Shown piece by piece: positions 1-7,597 of a DNA stretch of 64,000 bases. Each line of letters starts with the position of its first letter. The first letter of the stretch is position 1. The stretch comes from Treponema sp. Lineage in GTDB: Bacteria; Spirochaetota; Spirochaetia; Treponematales; Breznakiellaceae. The stretch covers positions 124,001 to 188,000 of the forward strand of contig WRIV01000001.1 of NCBI GenBank assembly GCA_009782555.1, given 5' to 3'. The translations under genes and the position numbers were made by a program. Under the pieces are notes generated by a model. That model was not told the origin of the DNA and made no database searches. It saw nothing but the letters and a program-made list of their open reading frames with translations.

Positions 1-942
1 GAAGCAAACCAGGCTGCTGCCATGGTCGAAGAAGGAGTAAACTCAATCAGAAACGATGTAGGCCGGGAAAACGAATCCATTACCCAAAGTGAATCAGCCA
101 TTAACCGGGTCACGGATGAAATCAGCCGGCTTAACGAAAAAATCAAGGCACAAAGTACCCAGATAAGCGGATCTTCTTCGGCTATAGAAGAAATGGCAGC
201 CAGTATTCAGTCCATTGAAAGCAGCATATTTACGGTAAATACCCATATTGGCGAGCTGGTGATATCATCCCTGGAAGAAAAGAAACGCATTTCCGAAGCA
301 TCGGAGTCCGCCAAACTGGTAGAACAAGAATCCCGGGCCCTGGCGGAGATGAACGAAGTTATTTCTAATGTCGCCACCAAAACAAATCTTCTTTCCATGA
401 ATGCCGCCATTGAAGCTGCCCATGCAGGAGAGGCGGGCAAAGGATTTGCTGTGGTTGCCCAGGAAATACGGAAGCTGTCGGAAACCACCGCCCAGCAGGT
501 CAAGGGTTCCGAAGAAGCCCTTATTTCCATCCAAAAACAGATTCGGGAAATTGCCGAATCTTCCGCCCATGTGGAACAGTCTTTTGACAGCATGATCGAA
601 ATTATCAAAAAAATTGAACAGCTTTCGGCGGCCCTAAAAACAGCATCGGAAGAGCAGGGTCTTGGATCCCGCCAACTGCTGGATTCCATTGCGATAATCA
701 AGACCATTACCAGCGATGTTGAATCAGGAGCTTCAACCATGCAGTCCAGCGCGGGAGTGGCCGTTTCCGCTTGCCGCAGCCTGACGGAACTAAGCCGCAG
801 TGTAGCAGATACGGTGGAAAAATGTTCAGAGGGGGTTTCTTCACTTTCCGAGGGTGCCAAGTCGGTCGTTTTTGCAGCGGAAAATACTAAAATAGGAGTA
901 GATGTCCTGGAAAAATCAGTGAATCACTTTAAAATCAGGTAA
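1..942 (+). CDS. Methyl-accepting chemotaxis protein, C-terminal part (5' truncated by window edge)
   Basis: The reading frame is open from base 1, so the start lies outside the window; the first internal ATG is at 22. What is visible is the cytoplasmic signalling coiled coil of a chemoreceptor. Counting from that ATG, residues about 113-152 form the conserved hairpin tip with the [20 protein letters not shown] signature that binds CheA and CheW. The flanking helices are rich in Ser, Glu and Ala heptads typical of methylation helices. No ligand-binding, transmembrane or HAMP part is in view, and the C-terminus (NHFKIR) has no obvious CheR tether pentapeptide. The stop overlaps the next start codon as TAATG, so the Aat-like gene is probably translationally coupled. 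Family assignment is firm; the sensed signal cannot be told. Confidence 0.93.
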   Translation, partial: EANQAAAMVEEGVNSIRNDVGRENESITQSESAINRVTDEISRLNEKIKAQSTQISGSSSAIEEMAASIQSIESSIFTVNTHIGELVISSLEEKKRISEASESAKLVEQESRALAEMNEVISNVATKTNLLSMNAAIEAAHAGEAGKGFAVVAQEIRKLSETTAQQVKGSEEALISIQKQIREIAESSAHVEQSFDSMIEIIKKIEQLSAALKTASEEQGLGSRQLLDSIAIIKTITSDVESGASTMQSSAGVAVSACRSLTELSRSVADTVEKCSEGVSSLSEGAKSVVFAAENTKIGVDVLEKSVNHFKIR

Positions 943-1769
943 TGCAGGACAATTACCGCAGAAAGCCAGGAGTTCCAAAACAGTCAATTCACCACATGCA
1001 GACCTATCCCCTCCGTTATACCCCATCGGGGCTTATTTTTATGGGTTCCGAAGATGACTGTGATACAGTGGTGGATATTATGCTTGCCACCAGCTATTCG
1101 GAAGAGTTTTGTATAGGACTGGATTGGGATCCTTCGTTTATTGCCCGGCTAATGCAGGCCGGTTTCTTGGTCATGTCCGAAACATTAATTGACGAAGACA
1201 AAACGGGAAGGCAATTTAAACGGGATATTATACTTCCAAAATTGCACTTGGTCCGATCCGCTTTGTTCTTTCAGAATCTCCACGTAAAGCGGAGCATTAA
1301 ACCGTATCTTTCCCGGTATGAACTGCGCTTCGACACGGATTTTGAAACTATTGTGAACAAATGCCTGGAAATCCACGGAAACGGCTGGCTGACTCCTTCT
1401 TTGGTAAAAACACTTTTTGTTTTAAGGGAGCAATCCAGGCCGGAGGACCATCTGGCTCCTATGGCATCTGTACGGCCCGTTTCTTTTGGGCTATATAAAA
1501 ACGAGGAATTAAAGGCAGGTGAATTCGGGGTAATATACGGACAGGTCTACACCAGCTATTCGGGTTATAGGGAAGAAAACAATGCCGGTACGGTTCAAAT
1601 GATCCTTATGATCCGCGCTCTGGAAGAAGCGGGTTTTGTCTTCCTTGATTTTGGAATGCCCCTGGATTACAAAACAGATTTGGGATCGATTGATATCAGC
1701 CCGGAAGAATTCGTTAGTCTTTTTAGGACAGCTCGTCACCAGACATCCCGGCAAAAACCGGAAATATAA
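942..1769 (+). CDS. aat: Leucyl/phenylalanyl-tRNA-protein transferase-like protein (Aat family)
   Basis: Predicted 275-residue protein. Aat enzymes move Leu or Phe from aminoacyl-tRNA onto proteins with N-terminal Lys or Arg, marking them for ClpAP degradation. The match rests on the central segment YELRFDTDFETIVNKC followed by GNGWLTPSLVK, and on the C-terminal part: a glycine turn in AGEFGVIYGQVYTSYSGY, AGTVQMIL, and FLDFGMP ending in ISPEEFVSLF. These keep the family's order of elements. The usual N-terminal signature with GLLA.GGDL and FPW is not recognisable, so this is a divergent member and substrate use could differ. The start ATG overlaps the chemoreceptor stop, and the gene ends 7 nt from the convergent TPR gene. 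Family assignment is likely; the biochemical activity is inferred. Confidence 0.65.
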   Translation: MQDNYRRKPGVPKQSIHHMQTYPLRYTPSGLIFMGSEDDCDTVVDIMLATSYSEEFCIGLDWDPSFIARLMQAGFLVMSETLIDEDKTGRQFKRDIILPKLHLVRSALFFQNLHVKRSIKPYLSRYELRFDTDFETIVNKCLEIHGNGWLTPSLVKTLFVLREQSRPEDHLAPMASVRPVSFGLYKNEELKAGEFGVIYGQVYTSYSGYREENNAGTVQMILMIRALEEAGFVFLDFGMPLDYKTDLGSIDISPEEFVSLFRTARHQTSRQKPEI

Positions 1770-1776
1770 GAAAGGC

Positions 1777-3153
1777 TTACTTCTTTGCCGGGCCTGTTGT
1801 TTTGGCGGCCCGGGCATCCACGGTATTAAGGATGGCGGTGAGTTTTTCTTTGGCGATAAGATCGATAAGCCTGGCTTCGGTATAGCGTTTAGCTTCTTCA
1901 GAAAAACCTCCGGGGGTTATGCAAATTCCCTTGCCGGCCTTTACTTCCTTGATGTGGGAATGGAAGTCCCGGACAATCAGTTCTCCGACGGAGCCCTGGC
2001 TCCGGTTAAAGCGGAACATTACCAAATCAGACCACTTGGGAGTATCAATCTCGGCCAGAATGTCCGCCCATTCACTTTTATTCACCGAAATATTGGTTAT
2101 CTTGACCTTAGCCCTTTGATAATAATTCATGGTGATTTTCCGGCATAGGGCAATAAAATCCGCCTGGGGTGCCATCAGATAGATCTGGAGGTTTTTATTT
2201 GCGTTCAGTTCCTGATAACGGCTGATCAGGTTATTTACATCCTTGTAGGAAGAGTTTATCGTTTGTATTTCCCGGAGCAGAGCAATGGCCTTGCCGATTT
2301 CATTTTCCCTAAGGTAGGCGGTGGCCAGCCGGTACTGTAGTTCTATAAGGATTTCTGACTTTATATTATCGTGCTTTAGGCCAATTTCAAAGTCTTCTAT
2401 GGCTTTTGCATACTGATGCTGGTTCATGCTGATGGTGCCGGAAAAAAGACAGGCATTGGGACCCATGACAGGATCCGCCCGGAGATGGGCAAAGATTTTG
2501 AGAGCCTGTTCGGTTTGATTTGCCTCAAAATAACACTCCGCCAGGGTATAAAGAGATTCTTTGTCTTCCGGGGCCAAGTCAATCGCCTTGCGGATAAACG
2601 CCAGGGCGTCTTTGTATTTTTTGGTCTTAAAAAGTGAATGTCCCAGCCCGCGAAGGGTTGGGGCATGTTCAGGATCCCGGATTCTTGCCTTCTGAAAATG
2701 CTGAATCGCTCTTTCATAATTTTTCCGCTGGAACTCCAGGCTCCCCAGGTTGTAGTTTGTTTCAAAATCGTTGCCATTGATTGCCAGGGCTGTGGTCAGG
2801 AACTTATAGGCTTCCCCAGGCTGGTTCAGCTTCATGGCCGCAACCCCGCAGCGCTGGTTAATCAGAAATTCATCCATTGTTGGATAGGTAGTGGTCATTC
2901 CGCTTAGGGTTTCATAGGTCCTAAAGGCCAAATCCCAGGCTTCTTCCTGGTAATAAATATCCCCAGCGGAAAGAAGAGCCTCATGATCCCGGGGATTTTG
3001 AGCAAGTTTTTTGTTTACGTCCCTCATAATAACATCCCGGCCCTTGGCCCGCTTTCCGCCGCCTTTGGACCGGCCCATAAGAGACGTTACTATTACTGCC
3101 CCTAGACCTAAAATAAGCGTTGCAATGAGGATAGGGATCAGCGCACTAGACAT
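1777..3153 (-). CDS. Membrane-anchored TPR protein with degenerate Mrr-like C-terminal domain
   Basis: 458 residues. Residues about 5-26 are a hydrophobic anchor (LIPILIATLILGLGAVIV) followed by a basic, Gly-rich turn, so the bulk should face the cytoplasm. Residues about 50-310 are tandem tetratricopeptide helices, a protein-binding scaffold. The last ~130 residues resemble the Mrr/restriction-endonuclease-like fold: GELIVRDFHSHIKEVKAGKG, then GICITPGGFSEEAKRYTEAR and LIDLIAKEKL, which match the late beta-alpha elements of Mrr catalytic domains. The catalytic (D/E/Q)xK strand reads MFRFNR instead, so nuclease activity is doubtful. A promoter with a -10 box 6 nt before the ATG and no Shine-Dalgarno sequence suggests a leaderless mRNA. 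It diverges from argJ. The cellular role is unknown. Confidence 0.75.
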   Translation of the reverse strand: MSSALIPILIATLILGLGAVIVTSLMGRSKGGGKRAKGRDVIMRDVNKKLAQNPRDHEALLSAGDIYYQEEAWDLAFRTYETLSGMTTTYPTMDEFLINQRCGVAAMKLNQPGEAYKFLTTALAINGNDFETNYNLGSLEFQRKNYERAIQHFQKARIRDPEHAPTLRGLGHSLFKTKKYKDALAFIRKAIDLAPEDKESLYTLAECYFEANQTEQALKIFAHLRADPVMGPNACLFSGTISMNQHQYAKAIEDFEIGLKHDNIKSEILIELQYRLATAYLRENEIGKAIALLREIQTINSSYKDVNNLISRYQELNANKNLQIYLMAPQADFIALCRKITMNYYQRAKVKITNISVNKSEWADILAEIDTPKWSDLVMFRFNRSQGSVGELIVRDFHSHIKEVKAGKGICITPGGFSEEAKRYTEARLIDLIAKEKLTAILNTVDARAAKTTGPAKK

Positions 3154-3159
3154 ACCATG

Positions 3160-3188
3160 ATTATCGGAAAAATAACGAGTTTATTCAA
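3160..3188 (-). promoter_or_regulatory. Sigma70-type promoter of the TPR-Mrr gene, probably leaderless
   Basis: Read on the minus strand, TTGAAT (3188-3183), a 17-nt spacer and GATAAT (3165-3160) stand 6 nt before the ATG at 3153. Transcription would start at or next to the start codon. No Shine-Dalgarno sequence precedes the ATG. Confidence 0.55.
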
Positions 3189-3263
3189 TTTGTAAATATG
3201 GCAGAAACATTGAGATAAGCGATTTCTGTAGAAATTCATAGAAAAATCGGGCATACTCAGGCT

Positions 3264-4490
3264 GTGAAAACAATAGCAGGTGGAATTTGTGCGCCCCGGT
3301 ACTTTCTTGCCTCCGGGATTCGCTGTGGTATTAAGGAGAATGCTTCCAAACGGGATCTGGCTCTGGTATTTTCAGAGCGGCCCTGCAGTTCAGCGGCGGT
3401 CTTTACCACTAACCGGGTACAGGCGGCCAGCGTTATCGTAAGCCGGGAACACAGTCGAAGCGAAAAGATTAGAGCCCTGGTGGCCAATTCTGGAAATGCC
3501 AATGCCTGCACCGGTCAGGCGGGACTGGAAGCGGCCCGGCGTATAACGGAACTGACGGCGGAAAAACTCGGTATAGCGGTTGAAGAAACAGCGGTGGCCT
3601 CCACGGGGGTAATCGGCGTTCCCCTGCCCATTAACCGGATCGAAGCGGGAATAGCCAATCTGGCCGCTATCCTTGCTCCAAATGGCGGGGACACAGCTCT
3701 GGAGGCAATCATGACCACCGATATCCGGAAAAAATCCACCGCCATTGAGCTTAAACTGCTTGCAGGGCATGGCACACCCATTAGAATTGGCGCAATGGCA
3801 AAGGGATCCGGAATGATTCATCCCAATATGGCGACGATGATTTGCGTAATCACCACCGATGCGGCGATTACCGCGGCCATGCTGGACCGTGCCCTGCGCC
3901 GGGCGGTGGACCGTTCCTTTAACCGGATGACCGTGGATGGGGATATGTCAACCAACGATATGGCCCTGGTCATGGCCAATGGAGCGGCTGAAAATCCCTT
4001 GGTTGACCGTGAAGGACCAGCCTGGGAGGCCTTTGCTTCGGCGCTGGAGTATGTCTGCACCGGCCTGGCCAAGGCCATGGCCAGGGACGGCGAGGGGGCC
4101 ACCCGGCTTATCACTGTTACGGTGAAAGGCGCCGCTTGCGAAGAAGACGCCGCTATCCTGGCTCGTTCCGTAGCTGGTTCCAGCCTGGTCAAGGCAGCCT
4201 GTTTTGGCGCAGATGCCAACTGGGGCAGAGTAATCTGTGCCTTGGGTTATGCGGGGGTTCCCTTTAAGCCGGAAGAAACATCGGTGGAATTTACTTCCGC
4301 CGCCGGTTCAACGCTGGTTTGTAAAAACGGCGAAGGTCTTCTTTTTTCGGAAGAACGGGCAAAACAGATTCTACTGGAAGAAGAAATCGAAATTAAGGTG
4401 ATTGCAGGAAGCGGATCCGGCCAAGCAGTATCCTGGGGCTGCGACCTGACCTATGATTATGTAAAGATAAACGGTGACTACCGTTCGTGA
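3264..4490 (+). CDS. argJ: Bifunctional ornithine acetyltransferase / N-acetylglutamate synthase ArgJ
   Basis: 408 residues, usual length for the family. ArgJ moves the acetyl group from N-acetylornithine to glutamate, closing the cyclic arginine pathway, and some members also use acetyl-CoA. The self-cleavage site is visible as KGSGMIHPNMATM; Thr191 is the expected new N-terminal nucleophile of the beta chain after cleavage between Ala190 and Thr191. The STGVIG stretch (113-118) supplies the oxyanion hole. Start is GTG; a clear ribosome site is lacking. It is the first gene of argJ-argB-argD, 16 nt before argB. Whether it is monofunctional or bifunctional cannot be told from the sequence, although no separate argA or argE is in the window. 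Confidence 0.95.
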   Translation: MKTIAGGICAPRYFLASGIRCGIKENASKRDLALVFSERPCSSAAVFTTNRVQAASVIVSREHSRSEKIRALVANSGNANACTGQAGLEAARRITELTAEKLGIAVEETAVASTGVIGVPLPINRIEAGIANLAAILAPNGGDTALEAIMTTDIRKKSTAIELKLLAGHGTPIRIGAMAKGSGMIHPNMATMICVITTDAAITAAMLDRALRRAVDRSFNRMTVDGDMSTNDMALVMANGAAENPLVDREGPAWEAFASALEYVCTGLAKAMARDGEGATRLITVTVKGAACEEDAAILARSVAGSSLVKAACFGADANWGRVICALGYAGVPFKPEETSVEFTSAAGSTLVCKNGEGLLFSEERAKQILLEEEIEIKVIAGSGSGQAVSWGCDLTYDYVKINGDYRS

Positions 4491-4506
4491 ACAAACAGAG
4501 GCTGAT

Positions 4507-5400
4507 ATGATAGACATAAACAACGCCGCCCGGGCGGAAGTGTTGATCCACGCCCTGCCCTACATAAAACAGTTCCGGGGCAAGACCATGGTGGTCAAAT
4601 ACGGCGGCAATGCCATGATCAACGAAGAATTAAAGACAGCGGTTATCCAGGATTTGATCCTTATGTCCTGTGTGGGAATTCGCGTTGTACTGGTCCACGG
4701 CGGCGGGCCGGAAATCGAAGGAATGCTCAATGCCCTGGGAAGGGAAAGCCGCTTTGTCCAGGGTCTGCGTTATACCGACGAGGAAACCATGGAGGTAGTA
4801 CAGATGGTCCTCTGCGGCAAGATAAACAAGGACATTACCGCGTTGATCGAAACCTCAGGGGGCAGGGCCCTGGGACTTTGCGGCATAGATGGAGCCATGC
4901 TCCAGGCCCGGCAGTACCGGCCCGGCGGCGAAGACATTGGCCTGGTGGGAGAAATTGTGTCGGTAAATACCCGAATACTGGAAGACATCCTCGCCGCCGG
5001 AACGATCCCCGTAGTGTCCTCCGTAGCCCTGGGAACAGAGGCCGATGCGGGCAGGGTCTTAAACATCAACGCCGACACCGCCGCTGCCAAGATCGCCGCC
5101 GCCCTGGGTGCAGAAAAACTAATCCTCATGACCGATGTAAGGGGAATCCTGAAAGATGTAAATGACGACAATTCCCTTATTAAAGCACTTACCCGTTCTG
5201 AACTGGACAAACTTAAAAAAAACGGTACGGTAAACAAGGGGATGATTCCCAAAGTGGACTGCTGCGCCCTGGCTCTGGACGGCGGGGTAAAGAAAACCCA
5301 TATTATTGATGGGCGGCTCCACCATGCCCTGCTGATCGAACTATTTACCGACGAAGGGATTGGAACAATGCTTGCTGCTTCTTTATTGATGGAGAATTAA
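4507..5400 (+). CDS. argB: N-acetylglutamate kinase ArgB
   Basis: 297 residues. Phosphorylates N-acetylglutamate in the second step of arginine synthesis. The amino-acid-kinase fold is evident from MVVKYGGNAM near the N-terminus (phosphate-binding Lys and Gly), VLVHGGGPEI (substrate-binding glycines), NINADTAAAKIA and LILMTDVRGIL in the nucleotide half, and KGMIPKVDCC near the end. I start at ATG 4507 because AGAGG lies 6 nt upstream; an in-frame GTG at 4474 would overlap argJ and adds a tail not typical of the family. An N-terminal helix, as in arginine-sensitive hexameric kinases, is present (NNAARAEVLIHALPYIKQF), so feedback inhibition by arginine is plausible. argD follows after 2 nt. Confidence 0.96.
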   Translation: MIDINNAARAEVLIHALPYIKQFRGKTMVVKYGGNAMINEELKTAVIQDLILMSCVGIRVVLVHGGGPEIEGMLNALGRESRFVQGLRYTDEETMEVVQMVLCGKINKDITALIETSGGRALGLCGIDGAMLQARQYRPGGEDIGLVGEIVSVNTRILEDILAAGTIPVVSSVALGTEADAGRVLNINADTAAAKIAAALGAEKLILMTDVRGILKDVNDDNSLIKALTRSELDKLKKNGTVNKGMIPKVDCCALALDGGVKKTHIIDGRLHHALLIELFTDEGIGTMLAASLLMEN

Positions 5401-5402
5401 TT

Positions 5403-6593
5403 ATGTCTAACTATTTTATGAATACCTATCACCGGCTGCCGCTTACCTTTACCAGGGGCAAGGGTTCCTGGCTCTACGATACAGAAGGCAGAACTTACCT
5501 TGATTTTACTTCCGGCATTGGGGTAAACTGCCTGGGCCATAACCATCCGGCTTTGGTGCAAGCCATTGCTTCCCAGGCGGAAAAACTCCTTCATACCTGC
5601 AATTACTACCAAAGTGATACGGCGCTGATGTTTGCGGAAAAACTCGTGACAGCCTGCGCCGGAGCGGGGATAAAAAAAGTTTTTCTTGCCAACTCCGGTG
5701 CGGAGGCCAACGAAGGGGCTTGTAAAATTGCCCGGAAGTATTCCCTTAAAAAATATGGCCCCGGACGGCATACCATTGTTACCCTAAAGGGGAGTTTCCA
5801 CGGCAGGACAATCACCACCCTTTCTGCCACGGGGCAGGAAAAGTTTCACCAGGACTTTGGCCCCTTTACCAAAGGATTTGTTTTTATTGATGGAGGCGAT
5901 TTAACGGCCCTGGAAAAGGCGCTGGATCAAAAAACCGTGGCGGGACTTCTGCTGGAAGCGGTGCAGGGGGAAAGCGGCGTCCGGCCCCAGAAGGAAGAAT
6001 TTATTCAAGGGGCGGCAAAGCTCTGCGCCGATCGGGACATACTCCTTATGTTTGACGAAATTCAATGCGGCTTGGGGAGGACCGGAACATTCCTGGCCTG
6101 CGAACAATATGGAGTAAAGGCCGATGTTGTTACCCTAGCCAAGGCCCTTGCCGGAGGTGTTCCCGCCGGAGCGTTTCTCGCGGGAGAAAAAACCACCGAT
6201 GTTTTACAGCCCGGCGATCACGGTTCCACCTTTGGGGGAAATCCCCTGGCCTGCGCTGCGGGGATCGCTGTGCTGGATACCGTGGCCAATCCTGCCTTTC
6301 TGAAAAAAATCAAACAAAGGGGGGAAAAAATACGAATCACCATGGAATCCTGGAATCACCCGCGCATATCAGAAATCCGAAGCATGGGATTAATGGCGGG
6401 TATTGATATTGATACCAAAGCATGGCCGGTATTGGAAGCCCTTGCTGTACCCGGCACAACAAACCCAGGAGATCCGGGCCTCCTCATTTTAAGCGCCGGA
6501 ACCAACACCCTGCGAGTCCTCCCTCCCTACATTATCAGCGATTCGGAAATTGATCAGGGATTGGAAATGTTAAAAAAAGCGCTGGAAAAATAA
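5403..6593 (+). CDS. argD: Acetylornithine aminotransferase ArgD
   Basis: 396 residues, a class III PLP-dependent aminotransferase of normal length. Converts N-acetylglutamate semialdehyde to N-acetylornithine with glutamate as donor. Visible marks: FTSGIGVNCLGHNHP at the N-terminus, NSGAEANEGACKIAR for cofactor phosphate binding, FDEIQCGLGRTG with the cofactor Asp, and TLAKALAGGVP with Lys247 as the expected Schiff-base lysine. The ribosome site GGAG precedes the ATG. It ends the argJBD operon; argC and the late genes argF, argG and argH are elsewhere. Related enzymes can also act on succinyl-diaminopimelate, so a side role in lysine synthesis is possible. Confidence 0.95.
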   Translation: MSNYFMNTYHRLPLTFTRGKGSWLYDTEGRTYLDFTSGIGVNCLGHNHPALVQAIASQAEKLLHTCNYYQSDTALMFAEKLVTACAGAGIKKVFLANSGAEANEGACKIARKYSLKKYGPGRHTIVTLKGSFHGRTITTLSATGQEKFHQDFGPFTKGFVFIDGGDLTALEKALDQKTVAGLLLEAVQGESGVRPQKEEFIQGAAKLCADRDILLMFDEIQCGLGRTGTFLACEQYGVKADVVTLAKALAGGVPAGAFLAGEKTTDVLQPGDHGSTFGGNPLACAAGIAVLDTVANPAFLKKIKQRGEKIRITMESWNHPRISEIRSMGLMAGIDIDTKAWPVLEALAVPGTTNPGDPGLLILSAGTNTLRVLPPYIISDSEIDQGLEMLKKALEK

Positions 6594-6604
6594 GACTTGA
6601 GGTT

Positions 6605-6760
6605 TTAAACATCCACGCCCAGGATATTTTTTAAGAGATACCCCATCACAAAAGACAGGACGACACCCGAATATAAAGTAAAAAATTCGCTATAGGAATA
6701 AAAATTAATTGCTATCCCCACTGTTGATCTTTCGCTTATGGTGCATTTTCTGGATGATCG
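6605..6760 (-). pseudogene. 3' fragment of a lost membrane-protein gene
   Basis: A minus-strand frame open from 6760 (just after a TAG) to a TAA at 6605 encodes about 51 residues ending VVLSFVMGYLLKNILGVDV, a convincing transmembrane segment. There is no start codon with a ribosome site, and the upstream end runs into a degenerate 30-bp repeat. It reads like the tail of a deleted gene. The parent family is not recognised. Confidence 0.3.
6716..6745. repeat. Degenerate 30-bp direct repeat, copy 1
   Basis: CTATCCCCACTGTTGATCTT begins the copy. It matches positions 7015-7044 at 23 of 30 bases in the same orientation. The copies lie at the ends of two unrelated gene fragments, which suggests they mark rearrangement joints. 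Confidence 0.35.
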
Positions 6761-6794
6761 CTAAAAGTATGTGGCAACCTGTCCATGAACGGCA

Positions 6795-6908
6795 CTAGGC
6801 AAATTTGGTGTCCGACACCTTTGCGCTTCCATATGCTGTCTGCGACAGGGTCCCCTTCTTCCAGTTTTCGACATGCTCAAGACGTTCTTGTTCACCGTAC
6901 TTTTTCAT
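6795..6908 (-). pseudogene. Truncated IS66 accessory ORF (orf1/TnpA-like N-terminus)
   Basis: A 37-residue frame starting at ATG 6908, with GGAGGAAAGG just upstream. It begins MKKYGEQERLEHVENWKKG and continues LSQTAYG, the usual opening of the small helix-turn-helix ORF that precedes IS66 transposases. After about residue 26 the reading runs into a palindromic repeat (KVSDTKF) and stops, so the element was cut there. It cannot be functional. Confidence 0.5.
6807..6819. repeat. GGTGTC-C-GACACC palindrome
   Basis: A perfect 6-bp inverted repeat with a one-base centre, flanked by AAATTT and CTTTG, sits inside the broken IS66 ORF. It looks like a dispersed palindromic repeat. I saw no other copy in this window, so its family rests on recall only. 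Confidence 0.35.
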
Positions 6909-6962
6909 CCTTTCCTCCATTGTATTTATTTCCTTAATGTTACAATGGCTGTCTAGATGCGG

Positions 6963-6979
6963 TTAATTTGACGGGTACG
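6963..6979 (-). repeat. IS66 terminal repeat, head end
   Basis: TTAATTTGACGGGTACG on the plus strand. It matches 7164-7180 at 15 of 17 bases. Position relative to the truncated ORF at 6795-6908 makes it the outer end of the left-facing fragment. Confidence 0.5.
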
Positions 6980-7014
6980 GCGGTATTCATAACAACCGCA
7001 AAGGATTCTCCGCT

Positions 7015-7044
7015 GCCCCCACTGGTGGTCCCTCGCTTATTGAG
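7015..7044. repeat. Degenerate 30-bp direct repeat, copy 2
   Basis: Begins CTGCCCCCACTGGTGGTCCC and matches 6716-6745 at 23 of 30 bases. Its right half merges into the first codons of the IS66 tail fragment. Confidence 0.35.
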
Positions 7045-7167
7045 ACGGCAAAGCAGAACGGCCTTATCCCGCTGCACTATCTGACAACTCTTTTTGAAAA
7101 AGCCTCGTTTGCCATTTCACCCGATGACTGGGAAAAACTTCTTCCCTGGAACATTTTTAACCCTTAA
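7036..7167 (+). pseudogene. C-terminal fragment of IS66-family transposase (TnpC)
   Basis: The frame ending at TAA 7165-7167 reads LIETAKQNGLIPLHYLTTLF followed by EKASFAISPDDWEKLLPWN. This is the C-terminal domain of IS66 transposases, which normally have SLIETAKANG and end in LLPWN. The frame is open back to 6967 but residues before LIETAK do not match the family, so the join lies at about 7036. The DDE catalytic core is missing. Confidence 0.7.
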
Positions 7168-7180
7168 ATTGACGGATACG
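7164..7180 (+). repeat. IS66 terminal repeat, tail end
   Basis: TTAAATTGACGGATACG begins in the stop codon of the transposase fragment and pairs with 6963-6979 as the other terminal sequence type of the element. Confidence 0.5.
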
Positions 7181-7234
7181 ATGTTTTTCTGGCGGAACAT
7201 GTTTGGTTTCTGTGGTGTTTTCAATAAGTTGACA

Positions 7235-7597
7235 TTACGACTCTGCGTTATCTATGAGTTTTAATTTTTTCCGTATTGCCAAATAATACATTAAATTATA
7301 TGTAAACAACAGAGAAAAATTTATCGAAAAAAACAGAATAACAAACTGAATTGCAAGAATAAGTTTTGGAGAAAAAATGTATAATGGTATTAATAGTGCA
7401 AGTACCAAGTATGATGCTATAAAATAAATTATCAGATGTTTTTTGCTATTTTTTTGCATTATTCTTAATTTGTCTTTAGAAACATCAGGCCTAAAATGTG
7501 ATCGAGTCGTAGCCACCATTACCGCTACAAGTCCAAAAATTATGTAGATAACTAATATTCCATAGTAAATAAAATTAAAAAATGTTATATCATTCAT
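7235..7597 (-). CDS. Small AT-rich membrane protein, unknown
   Basis: 120 residues. Three hydrophobic stretches are visible: about 8-30 (FNFIYYGILVIYIIFGLVAV), 54-76 and 78-108, split by a basic loop (RIMQKNSKKH) and ended by a basic and acidic tail. No family is recognised. AGGA lies 7 nt before the ATG. The start codon overlaps the stop of the decayed gene at 7594-7912 as ATGA, so the two were translationally coupled. Base composition is far more AT-rich than the neighbouring housekeeping genes, which suggests acquisition by transfer. With its partner destroyed, it may be a passenger. Confidence 0.55.
   Translation of the reverse strand: MNDITFFNFIYYGILVIYIIFGLVAVMVATTRSHFRPDVSKDKLRIMQKNSKKHLIIYFIASYLVLALLIPLYIFSPKLILAIQFVILFFSINFSLLFTYNLMYYLAIRKKLKLIDNAES

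Larger units (their letters stand above)
6795..7180. mobile_element. IS66-family remnants: left-end fragment (minus) and right-end fragment (plus)
   Basis: Two broken ends of IS66-like elements lie almost end to end. The head reads leftward: a terminal sequence at 6979-6963 (CGTACCCGTCAAATTAA on the minus strand) leads into a truncated first ORF at 6908-6795. The tail reads rightward: the last 43 codons of a transposase (7036-7167), then a terminal sequence at 7164-7180 whose inward reading is CGTATCCGTCAATTTAA. The two ends agree at 15 of 17 bases, as expected for IS terminal inverted repeats, but the head is flipped relative to an intact element. Two insertions, or one insertion with an inversion and deletion, are needed. 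No intact transposase remains. Confidence 0.6.

Noticed and set aside
3189-3263. ArgR-type operator before argJ
   Set aside because: Half sites such as AAATTCAT are present but do not form a palindrome close to an ARG box; a clear -10 is also missing.
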